Assembly: GCA_012512705.1 (NCBI GenBank)
Contig: JAAZDR010000131.1
Coordinates: forward strand, 1-17,385
DNA from: Bacillota bacterium
Lineage (GTDB): Bacteria > Bacillota > Dethiobacteria > DTU022 > JAAZDR01
DNA length: 17,385 bases
Direction of reading: 5' to 3'
In this document: positions 1 through 7,166 of the stretch, piece by piece
How positions within the stretch are numbered: position 1 is the stretch's first letter
Layout: each line of letters opens with the position of its first letter
Notes under the pieces: generated by a model
Database searches by the model: none
What the model saw: only the letters and a program-made list of their open reading frames with translations
Told to the model about the DNA's origin: nothing
Translations under genes and position numbers: made by a program

Positions 1-215
1 AAAACGCCCATTAACCCTAATAGAAAGAATTGCAATACTATACTGAAAATCAGTTCTGCTGCGCCTTCGGGTTGCTTGCCAAGCACAAAAAGTCCCATGA
101 AATCTGCCCACACTAAAGTAGTTAAGTTTAACAGTTTAGCACCAAAATTTACAACGAGAGGAACTATCCCAGCTATTATTCCTGCGGTTAAGCCTTTTGT
201 AAACCTGTCACGCAT
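1..215 (-). CDS. Partial membrane protein, YqhR-like (C-terminus outside window)
   Basis: This reading frame starts with ATG at 215 and runs off the left edge, so only the first 71 residues are visible. It begins MRDRFTKGLTAGIIAGIVPL, then has a stretch with WADFMGLFVLGKQPEGAAEL, and ends in another hydrophobic segment. That gives at least two membrane helices, a pattern I associate with small YqhR-type conserved membrane proteins of Firmicutes. A purine-rich GAGAGAAG precedes the start. It follows the stop of the FUSC-family gene by 24 bases on the same strand and is probably cotranscribed with it. The family name is a recollection from the pattern; function is unknown. Confidence 0.6.
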   Translation of the reverse strand, partial: MRDRFTKGLTAGIIAGIVPLVVNFGAKLLNLTTLVWADFMGLFVLGKQPEGAAELIFSIVLQFFLLGLMGV

Positions 216-239
216 TTTACTTCTCTCAAAAGTATCCGG

Positions 240-1343
240 CTATTTTTTATCCATATCCGCGTAATCCGCGTAGTATTTTTCTTTAAAGCGGAACAGGTAG
301 TCGCAGATTTTATTCAGATCATAGATGAGTGTTGAGAACTCAATTAAGGAGTTGATATTGCTTAGCCCCTGGTGTTTTTCCTGCCAGGCTATGATCCTGT
401 CGCGCATCTTTTCCCGCAGTTCCTTAATCTCGTCCGCTTGCTGCTCAATGATTTCCCTTAGCTGTTCAGCAGGGTTTAAAGTCTGTTCAAGAAGGTTTTT
501 CTGCAAACTGACGATCAAGTAGAGCAGTTCCTCTACAGATACAAACAGACCATTATACTCACTGCTCTTAGCCTCATCCTCCTTTAATCTTTCTTTCCTA
601 TCAGCCGTAAGCTTATGAATATCGAACAATCTTTGCGCAACAAGCCACAAAATATCAAGTAATCGATCAAGTTTCTTAATATCCTTGGATCCGCCGTCAA
701 GGTATCTGCGCTGACCATATTCGTTTTTGAGCATCTCCAAGCACTGCTTGGTCTCTTCATGGTCTAGATAAAGGTCTTTGATCAGCTTTTCCGCCTGCTC
801 TGTATCATAGCTGCTGCCGATAAAAAAACCGCGGGTTACCTTCATAAACAGAATTTCGATACCTTCATTAAGTTTACTTAACCCTTCGCTAACATTTTGC
901 AGCGGTTTAGGCGGCGAAAAGAAATAGTTGATAATGATCGCTACAAAAACCCCTAAAAATGGCAGTGCTGTACGCTGTAAGAAAAAGGTGAACATATCAT
1001 CATTATAACCGTACATAATGATTACTACGGTTATACTGGCCAGAACTAAAGAATCATTAAGCTTATAGCGCACACAAATGAGAATAGTGATAATTACCCC
1101 CAGACCAATTGATAAAGGGGAACTGCCAACAATGAACAGCAAGACTATGCCTACGAGGATTCCAATAATCGTGGCCACTATTCTCTGCCAGCCCTTTTTA
1201 AAGGAGTCACTTATTGTTGGCTGCAGGGAGATGATCGCCGCCACAACCGCAAGAAATGCCTGATCGAGGGAAAAATAATCGCAAACCCATAATGTTATCG
1301 CTACCGCTAACCCAGTCTTCCATACCCGGGGACCAATATTCAT
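240..1343 (-). CDS. Aromatic acid exporter family (ArAE_1/FUSC-like) membrane protein
   Basis: This 367-residue protein has an N-terminal membrane half (about residues 8-145). Its hydrophobic hairpins start with VWKTGLAVAITLWVCDYF and include the family-typical stretch LAVVAAIISLQPTISDSFKKG, then end in a charged loop after FFSPPKPLQ. The remaining ~220 residues are charged, helical and probably cytoplasmic, with a coiled-coil-like part near the end (QLREIIEQQADEIKELREKM). This is the architecture of the ArAE_1 family (PF06081, YqjA-like) with its C-terminal domain. Family members are assigned to export of aromatic acids or unknown solutes; the substrate cannot be read here. A strong GGAGG ribosome site lies about 9 bases before the ATG. 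It is the first gene of a two-gene minus-strand unit. Confidence 0.85.
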   Translation of the reverse strand: MNIGPRVWKTGLAVAITLWVCDYFSLDQAFLAVVAAIISLQPTISDSFKKGWQRIVATIIGILVGIVLLFIVGSSPLSIGLGVIITILICVRYKLNDSLVLASITVVIIMYGYNDDMFTFFLQRTALPFLGVFVAIIINYFFSPPKPLQNVSEGLSKLNEGIEILFMKVTRGFFIGSSYDTEQAEKLIKDLYLDHEETKQCLEMLKNEYGQRRYLDGGSKDIKKLDRLLDILWLVAQRLFDIHKLTADRKERLKEDEAKSSEYNGLFVSVEELLYLIVSLQKNLLEQTLNPAEQLREIIEQQADEIKELREKMRDRIIAWQEKHQGLSNINSLIEFSTLIYDLNKICDYLFRFKEKYYADYADMDKK

Positions 1344-1375
1344 TTTATTTTGACCTCCACCGGTTACTCTTATTA

Positions 1376-1402
1376 ATTATACTAGCATATATATTATTTC
1401 AA
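1376..1402 (-). promoter_or_regulatory. Possible sigma-A promoter for the ArAE_1 gene
   Basis: Read on the minus strand there is a TTGAAA (1397-1402) and a perfect TATAAT (1376-1381), about 35-60 bases upstream of the ATG at 1343. The spacer is only 15 bases, shorter than the usual 16-18, so the -35 assignment is weak. The -10 match itself is good. Confidence 0.4.
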
Positions 1403-1470
1403 GTTATAACATATATGACTGTTTCCTTCAAGAAGCACTTAGTAACCTGGAGAAGGTTTTGAAGGTTTTT

Positions 1471-1721
1471 TTAATAGTACTCAACCTTTACTTCCTTTTC
1501 TTTCTCTTTCAAAGCGAGCACTAGTTCTTCGACAATTTCATGTTTAAGGGCGAGGTTGGCAGGGACATCGGGACTCTGATGTGCAGGATTAATGGCGCGG
1601 CCGACAATGATAACTTTTAATTAATAATGTTATACAAAACATCAGCTTCCTGGGCCAATTCTTCCACAAGGAGCGGGAGCTTGCCCGGCTTGATTTTGGT
1701 TTTAGCTGATATTCTACGCTG
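1471..1721 (-). pseudogene. Frameshifted remnant of an unknown conserved protein
   Basis: The minus strand carries two protein-like segments in different frames. The upstream one reads ISAKTKIKPGKLPLLVEEL then AQEADVLYNIIN and stops. Directly after, in a frame offset by one base, comes KVIIVGRAINPAHQSPDVPA then NLALKHEIVEELVLALKEKE and EVKVEYY, ending at TAA 1471-1473. One extra T near 1616-1622 (AATTAAAAG to AATTTAAAAG) would join them into one smooth protein. There is no start codon or ribosome site before the upstream piece, which is closed by a stop at 1722-1724, so the 5' end is missing too. I do not recognise the family. It fills most of the space between the flanking genes. Confidence 0.6.
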
Positions 1722-1741
1722 TTATTTTCCCTGGAATAACA

Positions 1742-1776
1742 AGAGGCCCTGACCTCTAAATGAGATCAGGGCCTCT
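1742..1776 (-). terminator. Rho-independent terminator of the BFN-domain gene
   Basis: The arms 1742-1756 and 1762-1776 are inverted repeats (AGAGGCCCTGA core) with one mismatch and a five-base loop, GC-rich at the base. Read on the minus strand the hairpin is followed by TTGTTATT. It lies 18 bases past the stop of the 1794-2228 gene. Confidence 0.8.
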
Positions 1777-1793
1777 CAGCCTGCAGAAATTAA

Positions 1794-2228
1794 TTAATTT
1801 AAATCCTCTCCCTTACAATCAGGGAATATATTTTCCATGTCTTCCGTAAACTCAATTAGCTGTGGACGCATATAAATTTTGGCACCGCATCTGAGTGCGA
1901 GGGCGATAGCATCACTGGGCCTTGCATCAATAATCTTTGTCTGTTGGTCATGGGTCATATAAATCTCCGCAATGTAAGTACCTTCCTGCGTAATTTCAGT
2001 GATGACGATCTTATCGATCACAGTTCCCGTCTCTTCAGCACATTTCAGCAACAGATCATGGGTCAAAGGGCGCGGCGGGGTTTCTCCCTGCAGCGGCAAA
2101 GCTATCGCCTGCGCCTCAAAATAGCCAACCCGGATCGGAAGCACCTTTTTGCCTCCTTTTTCTCCTAACAGGACAACAAAATTATGGCTTTCATCAGCAC
2201 CGACTATTTTCACTTCTAATTCAATCAA
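1794..2228 (-). CDS. Bifunctional nuclease (BFN/DUF151) family protein
   Basis: This 144-residue protein starts MIELEVKIVGADESHNFVVL and contains the family-diagnostic parts LPIRVGYFEAQAIALPLQG, a DLLLKCAEETG helix, and DARPSDAIALALRCGAKIY. That matches the BFN domain (DUF151, PF02577), proposed in plants to have RNase and DNase activity. The bacterial role is not settled. The length is normal for single-domain members. The start codon is TTG (2226-2228), chosen because GGAGGGAAAGAGG lies just upstream and translation from it gives the conserved N-terminus. It is a single gene closed by the terminator at 1742-1776. Confidence 0.88.
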   Translation of the reverse strand: MIELEVKIVGADESHNFVVLLGEKGGKKVLPIRVGYFEAQAIALPLQGETPPRPLTHDLLLKCAEETGTVIDKIVITEITQEGTYIAEIYMTHDQQTKIIDARPSDAIALALRCGAKIYMRPQLIEFTEDMENIFPDCKGEDLN

Positions 2229-2454
2229 CCTCTTTCCCTCCTTTTACGGAAGTTACTTCAATTACTTTATAAAACTTATAATTTTTTTGCCAGAATATGA
2301 ATGCCAATTTTCACCTCTACTCCGAGTTTAACATTTATTATCTGCTTTTGCAAAACAGTAAAGTAGAAAAAAAAACAATCTCACGAATGAATAAAATAAA
2401 TAAATGCATGCATCTTAATACTAATTACTATTTTAAATAAAAGAGGTGAAAAAA

Positions 2455-2907
2455 TTGAACCATATGCAAAATTTACTGATCAAATTTATTATGATTGGCG
2501 CGCTGAGTGTCATTTTCCTGAGCCTGATTCAAACTCCTGCTCTCCCTTTTAGCTCAGCATTAATTATCGCCTTAATCATCACAGGAGTCCTATATGTCAC
2601 GGGTGACCTTTTCATCCTTCCGAAATACGGCAACTATGCTGCTGCAGGCGGGGATGCACTAATGGCCGTGCTTATCCTCTGGATCGCTAATTTCTTTATT
2701 ATTCAAGAGCTCTCCCCGGTTACGGTAGCTGTCACAGCCCTTGCGATCGGTGCCGGAGAATGGTTTTTCCACCGCTACCTTAAAGCTGAACCAGCCCAGG
2801 CCAAGAAGAAGCCGGCGGACAGCATTGAAGCAGTAAGACAGGATTTAACCCCGTTATCAGCGGGGTTAAATTTTTATTTCACCAGCGAGGACGCAGATAA
2901 AAGGTGA
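2455..2907 (+). CDS. DUF2512 family membrane protein
   Basis: This is a roughly 150-residue protein with four hydrophobic segments. The characteristic run GDLFILPKYGNYAAAGGDAL (about residues 48-67) is the DUF2512 (YndM-like) signature as I know it. The TTG at 2455 is preferred because AAGAGGTG sits six bases before it; GTG at 2446 and ATG at 2464 are the alternatives. The function of the family is unknown. The last ~20 codons (after AVRQD) are encoded across a perfect terminator-like hairpin at 2844-2870, so the C-terminal tail is probably not a conserved part. The terpene synthase gene starts 8 bases after its stop. Confidence 0.8.
   Translation: MNHMQNLLIKFIMIGALSVIFLSLIQTPALPFSSALIIALIITGVLYVTGDLFILPKYGNYAAAGGDALMAVLILWIANFFIIQELSPVTVAVTALAIGAGEWFFHRYLKAEPAQAKKKPADSIEAVRQDLTPLSAGLNFYFTSEDADKR
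2844..2879 (+). terminator. Terminator-like hairpin inside the end of the DUF2512 gene
   Basis: The arms TTTAACCCCG (2844-2853) and CGGGGTTAAA (2861-2870) are perfectly complementary with a seven-base loop, followed by TTTTTATTT (2871-2879). This is a textbook intrinsic terminator shape. It lies inside the open reading frame, 26 bases before the stop codon and 45 bases before the next start, so it could attenuate expression of the downstream terpene synthase. Confidence 0.75.
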
Positions 2908-2914
2908 CCGGAAC

Positions 2915-3979
2915 ATGATCGACTCCTTGTTACGCCTTCCCCTTACACTAAAAATGATTAAATTTGTCCTGCCAGCGGTTGAAAAAGAGCTGCACCATTG
3001 GCGAAAAAAACTCGATCACTGCCCGCAGGAATTGCTGCAGGAACTCGCCCTAGCCAGCATCGAAAAAAAACGCTTTCATGCCCAAGGAGGAGCTGTATTT
3101 TCCCTCTACCAGACTGTGTACAAAAAGAAAATAAACCTGATCCCGCCGATCGTTGCCCTACAGACAATTAGCGATTACCTTGACAACCTCTGCGACCGCG
3201 CTGGTTGTCAAGACGGCGATGCTTTCCGCCAACTGCACAATGCCTTCCTCGACGCCCTTGATCCGCAGCGCCCGACAAGCTCTTATTATAGCAGCTTCCC
3301 CTATGAGCATGATGGCGGTTACCTGGCAGCCCTTGTTCAGTGCTGCCGCAGGAATTTAACCTCCCTCCCCTCCTATTCCCAATTAGTCAAAAAAATATCC
3401 ACTCTCGCCCAGCTTTATGTGGACCTGCAGGTCTATAAACATATTACACCCCTTAAACGAAAAAAACTACTTATAAAATGGTTCCGCACCAACGGCCAAA
3501 ATCAGCAAACCTTGGCCTGGTGGGAGTTTGCCGCAGCTAGCGGCTCAACCCTGGGAATATTTATGCTCTTTGCCCTCGCTGCTGCCGGAGAAACCTCTTC
3601 CTATAGTGTTGAAAAGCATATCAGTGTTTATTTCCCCTGGATCTGCGGCCTGCATATACTCCTCGACTACCTAATCGATCAGGAAGAGGATCGCCGCACT
3701 GGGGACTTGAACTTCGTCAGTTTTTATCCGCATCTTAAGCAGTGTGCTAGCCGCTTAAGGTATTTCCTACAGCAGTCATTAGCAGGTGCAGCATCACTGC
3801 CGCACCCTCATTTCCACCTAATGATTGTAAAAGGGCTTTTAGCCCTCTACCTTTCTGATCCGAAAGTCGAACAGCAGGGTCTTGAACAGCTGGCTGCTGA
3901 ATTAATAAGTTTTTCCGGCAATGACACCTGGCTGCTCTACCGCCTCTGCCGCCTGCTACGGCGTCAAGAAATGATATAA
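2915..3979 (+). CDS. DUF2600 (YtpB-like) terpene synthase
   Basis: This 354-residue protein matches the DUF2600/YtpB family. The Bacillus member is tetraprenyl-beta-curcumene synthase, which cyclises C35 heptaprenyl diphosphate to a sesquarterpene without a classical terpene-synthase fold signature. Visible Mg-binding type acidic motifs are DYLDNLCDR (residues 87-95) and DYLIDQEEDRRTGDLNF (251-267). The conserved WWEFAAASGSTLG (202-214) is also present. Length is about normal for the family. AAGGTGA precedes the ATG by eight bases and overlaps the stop of the DUF2512 gene, so the two are likely translationally linked. A long-chain prenyl diphosphate synthase at 7167-8162 could supply the substrate. 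The product and chain length are inferred. Confidence 0.88.
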   Translation: MIDSLLRLPLTLKMIKFVLPAVEKELHHWRKKLDHCPQELLQELALASIEKKRFHAQGGAVFSLYQTVYKKKINLIPPIVALQTISDYLDNLCDRAGCQDGDAFRQLHNAFLDALDPQRPTSSYYSSFPYEHDGGYLAALVQCCRRNLTSLPSYSQLVKKISTLAQLYVDLQVYKHITPLKRKKLLIKWFRTNGQNQQTLAWWEFAAASGSTLGIFMLFALAAAGETSSYSVEKHISVYFPWICGLHILLDYLIDQEEDRRTGDLNFVSFYPHLKQCASRLRYFLQQSLAGAASLPHPHFHLMIVKGLLALYLSDPKVEQQGLEQLAAELISFSGNDTWLLYRLCRLLRRQEMI

Positions 3980-4124
3980 TAAAAAAATACTTTTTGCAGG
4001 AAATTGAGAGTTAATGTCTAAATAGAAAGGCATAGTAAATACCATATTCATGTTATATTTCTAAAATATGGCTAGTGTTTATCAAAAATCTAAGTTGTAA
4101 AAAATTTAAGAAAGGATGCAAAAA

Positions 4125-4607
4125 ATGACCTACGATAACAATTTGTTTCTACTTATCCGTGCAATACCGGAAGCAATTGGCACAGTCTGCCTCGCCCTTG
4201 TATTAATAAAAAAGCCTGCCCCTTTAAAGGCTATTTTTTTAACTGGCACAATTGCGGGAATTATTATCTTTCTTATCCGTATTCTACCTTTTAAATTCGG
4301 CGTTCATCTGCCCATTTTTTTAATTATATTAATTTTAATGCTTAATTACAGCTTCAAAATCAATAACTTGCTGCGTAATTCTGCAGGTGCCCTAGGAGCA
4401 ATAATATGCTTAACAATTTTTGAATGGCTAACAGTGCCCCTGCTCAGCTACCTGTTCAACATCTCACTTGAAAACTTAAAAGATGCCGGCGACCTAATAA
4501 TCTTTGCCTTCGGACTCCCCTCACTTTTCTTGCTGCTGCTCGTCGCGTTTGGCGGCTACCTGTTACTGCTCAGAAAGGAAAACAAGGACCATGCCCTCGA
4601 TCAATAA
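4125..4607 (+). CDS. Five-helix membrane protein of the agr-like locus, possible kinase-less receptor module
   Basis: This is a 160-residue, almost entirely hydrophobic protein with about five membrane segments: FLLIRAIPEAIGTVCLALVL, KAIFLTGTIAGIIIFLIRIL, HLPIFLIILILMLNY, a segment around ICLTIFEWLTVPLLSYLF, and a long last one near FGLPSLFLLLLVAFGGYL. There is no soluble domain. The pattern (IPEAIG near the start, LIRxLPFxFGxH between helices 2 and 3) resembles to me the membrane sensor half of AgrC-type histidine kinases in Clostridia, without the kinase. The ATG at 4125 is preferred over 4116 because AAAGGA lies eight bases upstream. The gene overlaps agrB by 17 bases, so it belongs to the peptide-signal operon. 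A role as receptor or as export helper is inference. Confidence 0.65.
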   Translation: MTYDNNLFLLIRAIPEAIGTVCLALVLIKKPAPLKAIFLTGTIAGIIIFLIRILPFKFGVHLPIFLIILILMLNYSFKINNLLRNSAGALGAIICLTIFEWLTVPLLSYLFNISLENLKDAGDLIIFAFGLPSLFLLLLVAFGGYLLLLRKENKDHALDQ

Positions 4608-5238
4608 TTTTTCAGCGAGCACGGCAAAAAAACTGGCCAAAATACTTAACCAGGACAGATCCGGGGAGGAGATCCTCGCTTACGGGTTAACCGTGCTGCT
4701 TTCCACTGTAAGCGGAATAGTGGTTATTGCCTTGATGGCGTCGATCCTGGGCGTTTTTTTGCCAACATTAGCCGTCACCCTTGGAAACGGTTTTTTACGC
4801 ATCTCCTCTGGTGGCGGGCACTGCACCTCTCCAGGTCGCTGCAACCTTCTCGGAGCGATTGTTTTTCCCCTGCTCGGGCATCTCACAGTCCAACTCTCTG
4901 AAGCCCCATATCAGCTGCGTCTACTTTATCTTGGAGCTGCGCTGCTGCTGTGCATTTTTATTGTCCTGCTGCGTGCTCCAGTGCTTACGGCAAACAAGCC
5001 CCTCCCCGAGCAGAAGATAAAACGCCTGCGCCTGCGCTCCCTAATCACTGCCGTTTTAATCTCCGGGGCTGTTATTTTGCTGACCTTAAGGCAACAGAGC
5101 GGATATGCTCTTGCGCTCGCTACCGGAGCTCTCTGGCAGTCGCTAACTCTACTGCCGGCAGGTATCAGTTTGATTGCTAAATTTGACGCTTTGCTAATCA
5201 GCCTATCAGCAAAAATCAAAGGAGGTGACTATAGGTGA
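4591..5238 (+). CDS. agrB: AgrB-type autoinducer-processing membrane peptidase
   Basis: This 215-residue protein belongs to the accessory gene regulator B family, which cuts the C-terminus off the AgrD precursor and forms a thiolactone. The catalytic motif is clear: R70, then GGGHCTSPGRC with His77 and Cys84, the same seven-residue spacing and even the same numbering as the essential His/Cys pair of Staphylococcus AgrB. Several hydrophobic helices follow. The ATG at 4591 follows AAGGA and gives the expected AgrB N-terminus; a longer in-frame start at 4504 lies inside the upstream gene. Its end overlaps the start of the agrD-like gene (GTGA), and a GGAGGTGA for agrD lies inside its last codons, which indicates tight coupling. 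Confidence 0.92.
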   Translation: MPSINNFSASTAKKLAKILNQDRSGEEILAYGLTVLLSTVSGIVVIALMASILGVFLPTLAVTLGNGFLRISSGGGHCTSPGRCNLLGAIVFPLLGHLTVQLSEAPYQLRLLYLGAALLLCIFIVLLRAPVLTANKPLPEQKIKRLRLRSLITAVLISGAVILLTLRQQSGYALALATGALWQSLTLLPAGISLIAKFDALLISLSAKIKGGDYR

Positions 5239-5366
5239 AAAACATTCTTTACAAAGCATTGGGAGTTCTCGCTTTTGTTCTCACATTAGTCGCTCAGACC
5301 AATGCAGCGAACGCCTGTATAGTGCATTTTTACGAGCCTGATCTGCCGGAAGCACTGCGCGAATAG
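5235..5366 (+). CDS. agrD: AgrD-like cyclic lactone autoinducer precursor (43 residues)
   Basis: This short gene starts with GTG at 5235, six bases after a perfect GGAGGTGA and overlapping the agrB stop. It encodes MKNILYKALGVLAFVLTLVA, then QTNAANA, then CIVHFYEPDLPEALRE. This is the AgrD plan: a hydrophobic amphipathic leader, one Cys (residue 28) at the signal, and an acidic Pro-containing tail of the form PxxPxxLR that AgrB recognises. From memory the Clostridium perfringens precursor has CLWFT followed by HQPEEPKSLR; aligning to it predicts a five-residue ring Cys-Ile-Val-His-Phe, possibly with one or more leader residues. Ring borders are inferred. A perfect hairpin follows 17 bases after the stop. 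Confidence 0.88.
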   Translation: MKNILYKALGVLAFVLTLVAQTNAANACIVHFYEPDLPEALRE

Positions 5367-5383
5367 TCACGCAATTAGACACT

Positions 5384-5420
5384 GTGAAAAAGGTTGGTTT
5401 TAAAAACCAACCTTTTTCAC
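5384..5420 (+). terminator. Perfect 17-bp hairpin between agrD and the GGDEF/HD-GYP gene
   Basis: The arms 5384-5400 and 5404-5420 are perfectly complementary (GTGAAAAAGGTTGGTTT and its reverse complement) around a TAA loop. A run of five A flanks the GG core on the 5' side and a run of five T follows on the 3' side, so it can act as an intrinsic terminator on either strand. It lies 24 bases before the TTG start of the next gene and close to its ribosome site, so partial read-through or attenuation is likely to set the ratio of signal genes to the cyclic-di-GMP gene. Confidence 0.75.
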
Positions 5421-5444
5421 AACTACAAAGAGGTGACGATAATT

Positions 5445-7160
5445 TTGAAGAAGTTCGAACTGGAACGCCTGCAAAAAATTGAAGAGATTTCACCTATAAT
5501 CCGCACGGTAACGATCATTCTCGTTGCTGTCGCTCTTTTTACCTCTTTTTCTTTTGAGTTTACTTTCCCTTGGCTGGGAATCCCTCCGCTGGCCTTATTT
5601 CTATTTATTGTAGTTTTTGAAAAAATCCGCCTCCTTTTTTTCCCGCTGGAGGAAACAACCCCGACGCTGATTAATTATCTTGGCCTTCTCTTCAATACGC
5701 TCTTTATCGTTTTTGTTGTCATCCTTACCGGGGGCCCGATCAGCCCTTTCAAAATCCTATTTCTGCCGGTTATCCTGCTTTATACACTAAAATTTGGCAC
5801 CCTCTGGGGTGTGGCTGTTTCAACAATCGCTTCCGCATGCCTTTTGCTGTTACACCTTCGGGAAGCTAACATCCTTGCCTCTCCGAACGCTTACCTGGAA
5901 GCGGATTTCATTACGGTAAGCATGTTTTTTATGACCAGCTGGCTTATCGGTACTATTTCCGGGACTGAACGTACTATACGCTCGCGCTTAACAGAACAGG
6001 CAAATCGCGACGCGCTGACAGGGCTCTACAGTCACCGCTATTTCCATCAGGTACTGGAGAAAAAAATTCAAGAGCACAAAAGTCATAAAAAAATCGGCCT
6101 CATTATGCTTGACCTTGATCATTTCAATTACTATAACGATGTTTTCGGTTATCAAGCAGGGGACAAGTATCTCCAGGATGTGGCCATTATCCTGCATAAA
6201 ATAATTCCGGCGACCGACTACGCCTTTCGTTACGGGGGCGATGAATTCGCGGTAATTATGGAAAACACCTCCCCTAAAGAACTTTACCGCACCGCCCAAA
6301 AAATTCGTAAAAGCATCAATGCCCACACCTTCAATGTCTTGGGAGCAGAACTTGATTTTAAACCCACAGCCTCTCTCGGTCTGGCTATCTATCCCCTTCA
6401 GGCAAAGAATAAAAACGATCTTCTCCAAAAGGTTGATAATGCCCTTTATAAAGCAAAGATCAACAAGCACAGTAAGGTAGAAATCTTCTACTCCGTCCTT
6501 GACCAGCTTAAAGAGAGGCTAAATGAGTCAGAAAAAAATCTTATCGAAACGATCCGGACGCTGTTGACAATTATTAATATCAAAGACCAATATACCTACG
6601 GCCACTCTGAACGGGTGCTCATCTACAGCACCATGATAGCCAAAGGGCTCAATCTTCCTTCCCGGGAGGTCCTCCTGATCCAGTATGGGGCGTTCTTGCA
6701 TGATATCGGCAAGATTGAAATTGACCGTAAAATCCTGAATAAACCCGGCATCCTGACTGAAGAGGAAATGAAGACGATTCAGATGCATCCTGTCTGGGGA
6801 ACAAAGATCATTGCGCCTATATTGGAGCTTAGATCAGTCACCTCCTACATCCTCCATCACCATGAACACTATAACGGGCAGGGTTACCCCCACGGCCTGG
6901 CTGGAGAGGATATCCCGCTGGGCGCACGTATACTTGCCATAGCAGACGCCTTTGATGCCTTGACTACAGATCGGCCTTACCGTATGGGCTGCACCCTAGA
7001 AGAAGCAATTGAGGTGCTTAAGCAAAACAGCGGCAAACAGTTTGACCCCTTTCTGACAAATATCTTTTTAGAGGAAGCCAAAGCGTACGATGATGTGGAA
7101 ACCCTGCTTAACGAGAAGAAAGAAGCGGAGATTTTTACCCTTCTTAATTCGGACAGCTAA
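5445..7160 (+). CDS. Membrane-anchored GGDEF + HD-GYP cyclic-di-GMP enzyme
   Basis: This is a protein of about 571 residues. About six hydrophobic segments occupy residues ~16-175. A diguanylate cyclase domain follows with RDALTGLYSHRYF and RYGGDEF (GGDEF at 264-268), so its active site is intact. The product-inhibition RxxD site is replaced by PATD. The C-terminal HD-GYP phosphodiesterase has YGHSERV, FLHDIGKIEI (His419-Asp420), HHHEHYNGQGYP (GYP at 480-482) and ADAFDALTTDRPY, so it also looks active. The TTG at 5445 is chosen for AAAGAGGTGA eight bases upstream; an upstream ATG at 5394 lies inside the hairpin. No known sensory domain is recognisable in the membrane part. It sits where an agr receptor kinase would be expected. 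Confidence 0.9.
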   Translation: MKKFELERLQKIEEISPIIRTVTIILVAVALFTSFSFEFTFPWLGIPPLALFLFIVVFEKIRLLFFPLEETTPTLINYLGLLFNTLFIVFVVILTGGPISPFKILFLPVILLYTLKFGTLWGVAVSTIASACLLLLHLREANILASPNAYLEADFITVSMFFMTSWLIGTISGTERTIRSRLTEQANRDALTGLYSHRYFHQVLEKKIQEHKSHKKIGLIMLDLDHFNYYNDVFGYQAGDKYLQDVAIILHKIIPATDYAFRYGGDEFAVIMENTSPKELYRTAQKIRKSINAHTFNVLGAELDFKPTASLGLAIYPLQAKNKNDLLQKVDNALYKAKINKHSKVEIFYSVLDQLKERLNESEKNLIETIRTLLTIINIKDQYTYGHSERVLIYSTMIAKGLNLPSREVLLIQYGAFLHDIGKIEIDRKILNKPGILTEEEMKTIQMHPVWGTKIIAPILELRSVTSYILHHHEHYNGQGYPHGLAGEDIPLGARILAIADAFDALTTDRPYRMGCTLEEAIEVLKQNSGKQFDPFLTNIFLEEAKAYDDVETLLNEKKEAEIFTLLNSDS

Positions 7161-7166
7161 AAAGGA

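Noticed and set aside
4036..4075. CCATATT...AATATGG inverted repeat upstream of the five-helix membrane protein
   Set aside because: Seven AT-rich pairs with a 17-base gap are likely by chance in this AT-rich stretch.
5988..6470. Minus-strand frame of 160 codons opposite the GGDEF domain
   Set aside because: Antisense to an intact enzyme domain, with no supporting start signal.
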